From the NCBI GenBank assembly GCA_016929735.1, contig JAFGID010000081.1, positions 1 through 15,263 on the forward strand: 15,263 nt of DNA, given 5' to 3'. Shown here in pieces: positions 8,610 through 14,492 of the stretch. The stretch is from Ignavibacteriales bacterium (lineage in GTDB: Bacteria; Bacteroidota; Ignavibacteria; Ignavibacteriales; Melioribacteraceae). The notes below the pieces were generated by a model, which did not search any database, was not told the origin of the DNA, and worked only from the letters and a program-made list of their open reading frames with translations. Positions within the stretch are counted from its first letter, which is position 1; each line of letters opens with the position of its first letter. The position numbers were made by a program, and so were the translations under genes.

Positions 8610-9755
8610 TTACTCTTTTAGTGATATTGAAGCTAATTCAAAAATAATATTTAGAATAAGTATATTTAAGTTAACATTTGTGTCTAACATATTCAAATAC
8701 TTTTGCAAATTTAATGACACTTGGTTCAATGATGCATCGGGGTAGCGTTCGTTAAATGTGCGAATTTGATTTTCATACTGTTTGAAAAAAAACGCCTCCT
8801 TATTGTATCTTAATTTAATAGCATCGTTTAACCACATTATTATGAACTGCAAAATATATCTAATTATGTTTTCATCATATTCCTTTTTATTAGTTAATTC
8901 TTGTAAAACCTGAAAATATCTCCTTCCTATCGAATATCTAATAATAAAAATTGATTTTTCAATAAGTGAATATATATCTCTTTCCATCAAATCAATAGCA
9001 ACACTCACTGAACCATTTGAAAAGACAGAGAGGTCACTTGCAAGTTGTTCTTCGACATTGAAATTGTTAATTAATATATTTTTTACATTTTCATTTGATA
9101 AATTATTAAATTGGATAAGCCAACATCTGGATATAATTGTTGGTAATAATTTATTAATATTCGATGTGAGTAAAATAATAATTACATTGTGTGGAGGTTC
9201 CTCAAGATTTTTTAGTAGTGCATTTTGTGCTTGGATATTCATTAATTCTGCATTCGAAATCAGAATCACCCTGTATTTAATATCATCAAAATTTATCGAA
9301 AGTGCCTTATTTATTTCTCGTATAGAATCTATCCTGATATTATTAGCATCTGTAATATTTAATTGATAAAAAGGATTTTTTATTTTCTTGTCAATTTCTT
9401 CCGATATTTCATCTAACATTTTATCATTGTAATTTTGTTTATTGTCTTGAGTATCATCTTCATAAGATTTTTTCCCAGTGGGCAATGGAATGATATACTT
9501 CACGTAAGGTTCCAGCAGCTGGTCAATTTTATGAAATATTTTTTCTCTTTTCTCTTCTTTAGTATTTGAATTTAAAAGCTTGGTAAATTTGAGAGCGATA
9601 TTATGTTTTCCTACCCCTTCTGGTCCTACGAAAAGAAATGCGTGAGGAATTTTTCCGCTTTTATAAATATTATTTAAAATTGAAACTACTTTATTTTGAG
9701 AAAATGAATTTTTCCAGATGTCATCAATTAATTGATTGTCATTGTTCAAGTTCAT
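8610..9755 (-). CDS. holB: DNA polymerase III delta-prime subunit (clamp loader)
   Basis: This is the clamp-loader subunit that helps place the sliding clamp on DNA. The 381-residue protein shows HAFLFVGPEGVGKH (38-51) with a P-loop-like GPEGVGK in which the usual Thr/Ser after Lys is His. It also shows NALLKNLEEPP and the SRC motif (in IISRCW), whose arginine finger is characteristic of delta-prime and gamma/tau. The three zinc-binding cysteine pairs of E. coli delta-prime are absent; the only cysteine I see is in SRC. The C-terminal part is helical and divergent. The start overlaps the end of the DUF2795 gene by 17 bases and the stop is 3 bases before ricT. A DnaX subunit is the main alternative, but the altered P-loop, missing zinc module and short length favour delta-prime. 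Confidence 0.88.
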   Translation of the reverse strand: MNLNNDNQLIDDIWKNSFSQNKVVSILNNIYKSGKIPHAFLFVGPEGVGKHNIALKFTKLLNSNTKEEKREKIFHKIDQLLEPYVKYIIPLPTGKKSYEDDTQDNKQNYNDKMLDEISEEIDKKIKNPFYQLNITDANNIRIDSIREINKALSINFDDIKYRVILISNAELMNIQAQNALLKNLEEPPHNVIIILLTSNINKLLPTIISRCWLIQFNNLSNENVKNILINNFNVEEQLASDLSVFSNGSVSVAIDLMERDIYSLIEKSIFIIRYSIGRRYFQVLQELTNKKEYDENIIRYILQFIIMWLNDAIKLRYNKEAFFFKQYENQIRTFNERYPDASLNQVSLNLQKYLNMLDTNVNLNILILNIIFELASISLKE

Positions 9756-9969
9756 CCTCGTTAATTAAATCCTGAAGATCCGGCGGATAATACTCTAACC
9801 AGATTTCTTCGATTGATTCATACAATTCCTCAGAATCTTCAAGTTCATTCAGATTTTGAATTAATTCTAATGGTGCACCAATTCGGTCAGCATAGTCAAT
9901 TAGTTCTTCTTTTGTCGCTGGCCATGGTGCATCATTTAAATAGGATGCTAATTCCAATGTCCAAATCAT
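9739..9969 (-). CDS. DUF2795-type small acidic protein
   Basis: The 76-residue soluble protein starts MIWTLELASYLNDAPWPATK and continues with an acidic helical region (ELEDSEELYESIEEIW) and an acidic tail. The tryptophan/proline pattern PWPATKEELIDYA is the hallmark of the short DUF2795 proteins common in Bacteroidetes and Chlorobi, though here I recognise it by pattern only. The biochemical role is unknown. There is no membrane segment and no cysteine. AAGGT (9976-9980) lies six bases upstream of the ATG as a plausible ribosome binding site. It sits between an M23 peptidase gene (15-base gap) and holB (17-base overlap), so it is co-expressed with them. Confidence 0.85.
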   Translation of the reverse strand: MIWTLELASYLNDAPWPATKEELIDYADRIGAPLELIQNLNELEDSEELYESIEEIWLEYYPPDLQDLINEDELEQ

Positions 9970-9984
9970 TATTATACCTTTATA

Positions 9985-10872
9985 TTATTTTTTATTATTT
10001 TCATCATAAAATAGTTCGACACTATCAAAAATAAAATTCTTGGGGTTTAATGGTACATTATTATGTCGGACTTCATAATGCAAATGAGGGCCTGTTGATA
10101 TACCACTATTTCCTGACTTAGCAATTACCTGTCCTCTAATCACCTTCTGCCCTTTCGATACGAATGATTTTTCAAGATGAGAATATACTGTAGAAAACCC
10201 ATACCCGTGATTTACTATGATAGTTAGTCCAAAACCACCATTTCTTCCACTAAAATCGATAATACCCCCTCCTGTTGCAATTACTTCCGTTCCAATCGGA
10301 GCAATAATATCTATACCAGCATGCAATTGATTTATTTTAAGAATGGGATGGATTCTCATTCCAAATTTTGTGCTGTACATTCCTTCACAAGGTTTGACTG
10401 CTGGTATATTTGCATGATATTTTTTGTCTGATAAAAATTTCTTTTTTAATTCGGTATAAAGAGCTTTTTCAACTTCTAATTTTATTTGTATGCTGCTTAC
10501 TAACTTAAACAGTTTATCAACTACATTGCTAAAAGCTGAAATATCGTTAGAATAATCCACTTTAAAATCTTCTCCACCAGTACCAAATTCATAATCTTTA
10601 ATTTTTATTGGTTGAAGATTCAATGATTTTCTTAAATCATTGTTCACAATTATTAGAGTATCCAACACACTTGCGAAAGAATTATATTTTTCCAGCAATT
10701 CATTATATTTATTTTCGAGAAGTGATTTTTCTCGGGATAAATTCTCATATTCTTTTGATGAATCAAATATATGAATAAAAAAATAATAACCCTGAAAGAT
10801 AATTATTGAAATTATTATTGAGAATGTGATGATTTGAAATTTGGATAATTTAGTTTTTGGGTATTTGAGCAT
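9985..10872 (-). CDS. Membrane-anchored M23 (LytM-like) peptidase
   Basis: The protein is 295 residues from the ATG at 10872. It has a short cytoplasmic tail, one transmembrane helix (about 13-33, ITFSIIISIIIFQGYYFF), a coiled-coil-like region (about 40-80, YENLSREKSLLENKYNELL), then a LytM/M23 metallopeptidase domain (about 160-285). The zinc ligands His184 and Asp188 (HAGID) and His265, with His232 (YSHL) and His263 (HLH), are all present. The enzyme should therefore be catalytically competent as a periplasmic peptidoglycan endopeptidase, unlike degenerate EnvC/NlpD-type activators. An in-frame TTG upstream (10932) lies upstream of the predicted promoter, so it was rejected. It begins the minus-strand operon DUF2795-holB-ricT. 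Whether it acts in division or elongation cannot be told. Confidence 0.9.
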   Translation of the reverse strand: MLKYPKTKLSKFQIITFSIIISIIIFQGYYFFIHIFDSSKEYENLSREKSLLENKYNELLEKYNSFASVLDTLIIVNNDLRKSLNLQPIKIKDYEFGTGGEDFKVDYSNDISAFSNVVDKLFKLVSSIQIKLEVEKALYTELKKKFLSDKKYHANIPAVKPCEGMYSTKFGMRIHPILKINQLHAGIDIIAPIGTEVIATGGGIIDFSGRNGGFGLTIIVNHGYGFSTVYSHLEKSFVSKGQKVIRGQVIAKSGNSGISTGPHLHYEVRHNNVPLNPKNFIFDSVELFYDENNKK

Positions 10873-10899
10873 AACATAATATTTTATTTTTCGGTTGCG

Positions 10900-10928
10900 A
10901 AAATAAGTAACCAATAAAATAATGTCAA
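10900..10928 (-). promoter_or_regulatory. Sigma-70-type promoter of the M23-DUF2795-holB-ricT operon
   Basis: Read on the minus strand, a perfect -35 TTGACA (10928-10923) is followed by 17 bases and then TATTTT (10905-10900) as the -10. Transcription would start near 10893, about 20 bases before the ATG at 10872. The terminator at 11016-11047 lies just upstream, so this is the likely operon promoter. Confidence 0.55.
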
Positions 10929-11015
10929 GCAAATTACAATTATAATTTTCTTTGTAATTTATTGAATAATAATTATTTATAAAAACTATGTTTTAATTGG
11001 TTTTAAATGAGAATG

Positions 11016-11047
11016 AAAAAAAGCTGTCAAAAAAGACAGCTTTTTTT
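11016..11047 (-). terminator. Symmetric terminator after the Hsp20-dnaK-Hsp20 operon
   Basis: Seven A residues plus GCTGTC (ending 11028) pair with GACAGC (11035-11040) plus seven T residues, around a six-A loop. This gives a U-tract on either strand. It begins four bases after the second Hsp20 stop (11052) and is best read as the end of the chaperone operon, insulating the M23 operon. Confidence 0.85.
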
Positions 11048-11051
11048 ACTA

Positions 11052-11441
11052 TTATTTAATTTGAATGTTTTTAGGTTTGGCTCTTTCATGTTTTGGAAGA
11101 TGAATTTTTAATTGCCCACTTTCCAGAGAAGCATCAATTTTTTCAACATCGACTAAATCAGAAATTTTTAATCTTCTATAGTAGTTGCCAATTTCTGATT
11201 CATTTAGGACATAATTTCTTCTTCTTATTTCATCAAGGTTGACTTTACCCATCACAATTAGATCATTCTCTTCAACTTTCAGTTTAACATTTTCTTTACT
11301 GATTCCAGGCATATTTAGTATTACCTGAAAATCGTCTGTTGTCTCAAATATGTCAATAATTGGAGCTATCCAAGGTTCGTTTTCAAGAGCTTCCTGCCAA
11401 ACATCTTTTTCTTCTACTGCAACATTATTTTTTTCTGACAT
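11052..11441 (-). CDS. Hsp20/alpha-crystallin small heat-shock protein (downstream of dnaK)
   Basis: This is a small heat-shock protein, an ATP-independent holdase of the cytoplasm that binds unfolding clients for DnaK to refold. It has 129 residues with an alpha-crystallin domain from about 24 to 115. Its hallmarks are DIFETTDDFQVILNMPGI and SLESGQLKIHLPK (the A-x-x-x-n-G-x-L motif with Ser-Gly replacing Asn-Gly). The C-terminal NIQIK supplies the I-x-I anchor used for oligomer assembly. A strong GGAGA (complement of 11450-11454) precedes the ATG, which lies 17 bases from the dnaK stop, so both genes share an mRNA. It is clearly diverged from the other Hsp20 here: shorter and more acidic at the N terminus. 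A distinct client set is inference. Confidence 0.92.
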   Translation of the reverse strand: MSEKNNVAVEEKDVWQEALENEPWIAPIIDIFETTDDFQVILNMPGISKENVKLKVEENDLIVMGKVNLDEIRRRNYVLNESEIGNYYRRLKISDLVDVEKIDASLESGQLKIHLPKHERAKPKNIQIK

Positions 11442-11458
11442 TTTTTTATCTCCTATAT

Positions 11459-13387
11459 TTATTTTTTATCATCGTCAATTACTTCATAAGAGGCATCTTC
11501 AACTTTGCCATCGTTTTTTTCATTTTTTTCTTGCTCATTTTCTTGTGTATTATATTTCTGTTCGTTTCCAGTGCCTTCGGGACCACCTGTCTGTTGATAT
11601 AATCGCTGGGCAATTTCATTCCACGCTTTAGTCAAACTATCAGTTGCGTTTTTGATTGTTTCTGTATTGTTAGTTGTTATAGCATCTTCAACTTTTTTAA
11701 TTTCACTCTCTAAAATGTTTTTATCGCTTTCAGTAATTTTATCTTTCATTTCTTCGATTTGTTTCTTTGTATTGAAGACTAAACTATCAGCATAATTCTT
11801 GGTTTCTACGGCTTCCTTTTTCATCTTATCTTCTGCCGCGTGCTCAGTTGCCTCGCGTTTCATTTTTTCAATCTCATCTTTATTCAAACCGCTTGAAGAT
11901 GTGATTCTAATACTTTGTTGTTTGTTGGTTGCTTTATCCTTAGCAGACACATTTAATATACCATTTGCATCAATATCAAAAGTAACTTCAATTTGAGGTA
12001 CTCCTCTTGGTGCCGGTGGTATTCCATCAAGATGAAATCTTCCTAGCGTTTTGTTATCTGCTGCCATTGGTCTTTCACCTTGTAAAACATTTATTTCCAC
12101 AGATGGTTGATTATCTGCAGCAGTAGTAAAGACCTCGCTTTTGCTTGTAGGAATCGTAGTGTTTGCTTCAATCAATTTGGTCATAACACCACCAAGAGTT
12201 TCAATACCAAGTGATAATGGAGTTACATCAAGAAGTAAAACATCTTTAACATCACCTGACAAAACTCCTCCTTGAATAGCAGCACCTACTGCAACAACTT
12301 CATCGGGATTAACTCCTTTATGGGGCTCTTTATTAAATAATTTTTTAACTAATTCCTGAACCATTGGAATACGAGTTGAACCACCGACGAGAATTACTTC
12401 ATTTATTTGTTCACGTGTTACTCCAGCATCTTTAATTGCTTGCTCGCAAGGAAGTACGGTTCTTTTTACTAATGAATCAATTAATTGTTCAAATTTAGCA
12501 CGTGTCAGACTGATATTTAGGTGTTTAGCACCATCTTGAGTTGCTGTAATGAAAGGTAAATTAATATCAGTTTGCATCGAAGATGAGAGTTCAATCTTTC
12601 CCTTCTCAGCAGCTTCTTTCAATCTCTGTAACGCCATAGGATCTTTTCGTAAATCAATTCCTTCAAGTTTTAAGAATTCATCTGCTAGATAATTTATTAG
12701 GATTTGATCAATGTCATCTCCACCAAGATGAGTATCACCGTTTGTTGATTTAACTTCAAACACACCATCCCCAAGTTGCAGAATTGAGATATCAAAGGTA
12801 CCACCACCAAAATCAAAAACAGCAATCAACTGTTCTTTACTTTTTTTATCCAATCCATAAGCTAGTGCAGCTGCAGTTGGCTCATTTATTATTCTTTTTA
12901 CTATTAGTCCAGCAATTTCACCTGCATCTTTTGTTGCCTGTCTTTGCGAATCATTAAAATATGCTGGAACAGTAATTACTGCTTCTGTTACTTCATGACC
13001 AAGATAATCTTCTGCTGTTTTTTTCATTTTCTGAAGAATCATAGCACTGATTTCAGGTGGCGAGTATAATCTATCTTCAATTTTAACTCTTGCAGTATTA
13101 TTAGAACCTTCTACAACCTGATATGGTACTTCTGAGATTTCTTGTTGTATTTCATTAATTTTTCTACCCATAAAACGTTTAATTGAGAAAACAGTATTCT
13201 TCGGATTTGTAACTGCCTGACGTTTTGCTGGTTGACCGACTAATCTTTCGTTATTTTTTGTGAATGCAACAACTGATGGAGTAGTTCTCCCCCCTTCTGA
13301 ATTTGGTATTACAACCGGTTCGTTACCTTCCATAACAGCGACGCAGCTATTTGTAGTTCCTAAGTCAATTCCTATAATTTTTCCCAT
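11459..13387 (-). CDS. dnaK: Chaperone protein DnaK (Hsp70)
   Basis: DnaK is the ATP-driven chaperone that refolds and disaggregates cytoplasmic proteins with DnaJ and GrpE. The protein has 642 residues, usual for DnaK. The nucleotide-binding domain opens with IGIDLGTTNSCVAV (5-18), followed by INEPTAAALAYGL, the phosphate motif VFDFGGGTFD and LVGGSTRIP. The hydrophobic linker DVLLLD is at 382-387, then the substrate-binding domain, the helical lid and a Gln/Glu/Asn-rich tail ending YEVIDDDKK instead of the common EEVKDDK. The Shine-Dalgarno GGAGA lies seven bases before the ATG. It sits in one minus-strand unit with an Hsp20 on each side; grpE and dnaJ are not adjacent. No CIRCE (HrcA) operator is visible upstream. 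A GC-rich hairpin lies in the leader between the first Hsp20 and dnaK. Confidence 0.99.
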   Translation of the reverse strand: MGKIIGIDLGTTNSCVAVMEGNEPVVIPNSEGGRTTPSVVAFTKNNERLVGQPAKRQAVTNPKNTVFSIKRFMGRKINEIQQEISEVPYQVVEGSNNTARVKIEDRLYSPPEISAMILQKMKKTAEDYLGHEVTEAVITVPAYFNDSQRQATKDAGEIAGLIVKRIINEPTAAALAYGLDKKSKEQLIAVFDFGGGTFDISILQLGDGVFEVKSTNGDTHLGGDDIDQILINYLADEFLKLEGIDLRKDPMALQRLKEAAEKGKIELSSSMQTDINLPFITATQDGAKHLNISLTRAKFEQLIDSLVKRTVLPCEQAIKDAGVTREQINEVILVGGSTRIPMVQELVKKLFNKEPHKGVNPDEVVAVGAAIQGGVLSGDVKDVLLLDVTPLSLGIETLGGVMTKLIEANTTIPTSKSEVFTTAADNQPSVEINVLQGERPMAADNKTLGRFHLDGIPPAPRGVPQIEVTFDIDANGILNVSAKDKATNKQQSIRITSSSGLNKDEIEKMKREATEHAAEDKMKKEAVETKNYADSLVFNTKKQIEEMKDKITESDKNILESEIKKVEDAITTNNTETIKNATDSLTKAWNEIAQRLYQQTGGPEGTGNEQKYNTQENEQEKNEKNDGKVEDASYEVIDDDKK

Positions 13388-13408
13388 TATTTTCTCCGTA
13401 AAAATATA

Positions 13409-13431
13409 GGTGGTGAGGTTTTCCCACCACC
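13409..13431 (-). promoter_or_regulatory. GC-rich hairpin between Hsp20 and dnaK
   Basis: On the minus strand GGTGGTG-GG pairs with CC-CACCACC around an AAAA loop, with one bulged T in the 3' arm, giving a 9-bp stem in an otherwise AT-rich spacer. It is followed by TATATTTTT and then the dnaK Shine-Dalgarno and ATG, 21 bases after the stem. It could be a leaky terminator/attenuator or an mRNA processing or stability element that sets the Hsp20:DnaK ratio. Confidence 0.6.
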
Positions 13432-13447
13432 AATTTTAAAAACTTAG

Positions 13448-13882
13448 TTATTTAATTTTGATTTCTTTTGTTGCGATTGGTTCAGGTTCTTTCTTGGTTA
13501 ATTCAATTTTAAGAATACCATTTTCAAAAGAAGCATCTACCTTATCGTTATCCACTTCAGTTGGTAGAGTAAAACATCTTTTAAAAGAACCGAAAACTCT
13601 TTCGTTTCTGATGTAGTTCTTTTTATTATCTTCAGATACATTTTTCTTTTCACCCTCTATCGTGATGATATTCTCCTGAAGTGTTATCTTAAGGTCATCT
13701 TTCTTGATACCTGAAATTTCAGATTCGATAATTATCTTATCTTCTGTTTCAGAAATATCAATTCGAGGCGAAAATTTTTCAGCAAAGTTAGAACTAAAAA
13801 AAGGAAAGTTTTCGAACATTCTGCCGAATCTTTCGTGAAGAGACTCCATCTCTCTGATCGGTTCAAATTTCATTAAAGTCAT
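13448..13882 (-). CDS. Hsp20/alpha-crystallin small heat-shock protein (upstream of dnaK)
   Basis: This is a holdase chaperone, 144 residues from the ATG at 13882. A strong GGAGG (complement of 13891-13895) eight bases upstream fixes the start. An upstream in-frame TTG at 13897 overlaps that site and is rejected. An N-terminal arm (MTLMKFEPIREMESLHERF) rich in aromatics precedes the alpha-crystallin domain (about 40-130) with PRIDISETEDKIIIESEISG and SFENGILKIELTK (the A-x-x-x-n-G-x-L type motif). The terminal KEIKIK provides the I-x-I motif. It is the first gene of the chaperone operon, 60 bases before dnaK. The second Hsp20 downstream of dnaK is a divergent paralogue, so the two may form separate or mixed oligomers. 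Confidence 0.94.
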   Translation of the reverse strand: MTLMKFEPIREMESLHERFGRMFENFPFFSSNFAEKFSPRIDISETEDKIIIESEISGIKKDDLKITLQENIITIEGEKKNVSEDNKKNYIRNERVFGSFKRCFTLPTEVDNDKVDASFENGILKIELTKKEPEPIATKEIKIK

Positions 13883-13914
13883 TTTTTTATCCTCCAAGTT
13901 ATTTATAAATTTGT

Positions 13915-13946
13915 ACCTTTTTAAACAAATTACGTGCCAAAGTCAA
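13915..13946 (-). promoter_or_regulatory. Promoter-proximal candidate: sigma-54-like element overlapping a sigma-70-like element
   Basis: Read on the minus strand, TTTGGCACGTAATTTGTTT matches the -24 element TGGCACG perfectly and the -12 element partly (TTGT instead of TTGC), with correct 12-base GG-to-GT spacing. Overlapping it is a sigma-70-type TTGACT (13946-13941), 17 bases, then TAAAAA. The start of transcription would be near 13913, about 30 bases before the Hsp20 ATG. Only one of the two readings need be real. Confidence 0.4.
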
Positions 13947-14144
13947 AAATGCTATAATCTATTATTTTAGAATGAGTTACAAGGATTTTTATGTTCTTGA
14001 ATTGTTTGACAAAAATGCAATAAATATGCCAATATGTCAGAATATTTTGAAATGTGGCAAAATAGTTTATAAAATGTCAATTTGAAATTTTAAATTTATA
14101 TTTCTCAATAATTAAAAATTTAAAAATTTATAAGATGGATCGTA
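13947..14144. other. Long AT-rich intergenic region upstream of the chaperone operon
   Basis: Apart from the two promoter-like elements described separately, this region holds a TGCCA...TGGCA pair on the minus strand (about 14027-14059), a possible activator site or chance. It also holds repeated TGACA/TGTCA words (near 14005, 14035 and 14076). No CIRCE, ROSE thermometer or ORF was found. If the 104-codon ORF that follows is not real, the gap extends to 14492. Confidence 0.5.
14016..14032 (-). promoter_or_regulatory. Sigma-54-like promoter (distal) of the chaperone operon
   Basis: On the minus strand the sequence TTGGCATATTTATTGCA fits the RpoN consensus TTGGCAY-N5-TTGCA, with GG and GC exactly 12 bases apart. 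The start of transcription would be near 14005, about 120 bases upstream of the Hsp20 ATG. It lies in a long intergenic region where an enhancer-binding protein could bind. Such matches are rare by chance but the region is very AT-rich and no activator site was identified. Confidence 0.45.
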
Positions 14145-14459
14145 ATGAAATTTGTAGTAAGTTCTATCAGTAAAAAATTGCTTTCTCCTAAATATAGCTA
14201 TAGCATGGTTTTAAATTTTTATATTAAAAGATTCTATAAAGCTACTTTGTTAAATTTATTTACATCGTTAAAAAGATCAAAGAGTTTTTTTTATGATCTA
14301 ACTATGAATTTACCACTGCTCAAAATTTTAGTTAATGTAAGTATAATTCGACAAAACTACTTGAGAGTAGTGAAAAAAAATAAACTACAAAAAATAATTT
14401 ACTATATTACAAAAAACTTTTTGATAGGAATTAATTTACTCAGTTCTTTTGCTAAATAA
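14145..14459 (+). CDS. Doubtful small ORF, extremely basic hypothetical protein
   Basis: This is an open frame of 104 codons from ATG to TAA. The product would be rich in Lys, Leu, Ile, Ser, Phe and Tyr, with about 15 Lys and 4 Arg against one Asp and no Glu, giving a very high pI. There is one glycine. No signal peptide, domain motif or family was recognised. An uninterrupted frame this long is unlikely by chance in such AT-rich DNA, and codon use looks ordinary. However, the total lack of Glu is unlike the neighbours. No Shine-Dalgarno is evident. It may be a real lineage-specific protein, a decayed gene or non-coding. It ends 33 bases before birA, in the same direction. Confidence 0.35.
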   Translation: MKFVVSSISKKLLSPKYSYSMVLNFYIKRFYKATLLNLFTSLKRSKSFFYDLTMNLPLLKILVNVSIIRQNYLRVVKKNKLQKIIYYITKNFLIGINLLSSFAK

Positions 14460-14484
14460 TATTTTATATTTGTAATAAAAAAAC

Positions 14485-14489
14485 GAGGA
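14485..14489 (+). promoter_or_regulatory. Ribosome binding site of birA
   Basis: GAGGA lies just upstream of the ATG at 14493, with about 3-4 bases between, slightly closer than usual. It supports 14493 over the in-frame ATG at 14526. Confidence 0.5.
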
Positions 14490-14492
14490 AAT

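Noticed and set aside
9058..9366. 102-codon plus-strand ORF opposite holB
   Set aside because: It is the antisense frame of a clearly conserved gene with recognisable delta-prime motifs, and it has no own support.
10873..10932. TTG start giving a 315-residue M23 protein
   Set aside because: The extension overlaps the -35/-10 promoter and starts upstream of it, so the ATG at 10872 is favoured.
11350..11631. Plus-strand ORFs across the dnaK/Hsp20 junction
   Set aside because: They run antisense to the conserved Hsp20 and the dnaK tail, and their composition reflects the reverse frame.
13883..13897. TTG start of the upstream Hsp20
   Set aside because: It overlaps the strong GGAGG ribosome binding site that fits the ATG at 13882.
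14051..14070. Plus-strand TGTGGCAAAATAGTTTATA as a sigma-54 promoter toward the small ORF and birA
   Set aside because: The -24 half fits but the -12 position reads TTTA, not TTGC, so it fails the core GC.
13883..14144. CIRCE (HrcA) operator or ROSE-type RNA thermometer upstream of the chaperone operon
   Set aside because: No TTAGCACTC-N9-GAGTGCTAA or UYGCU motif was found on either strand.
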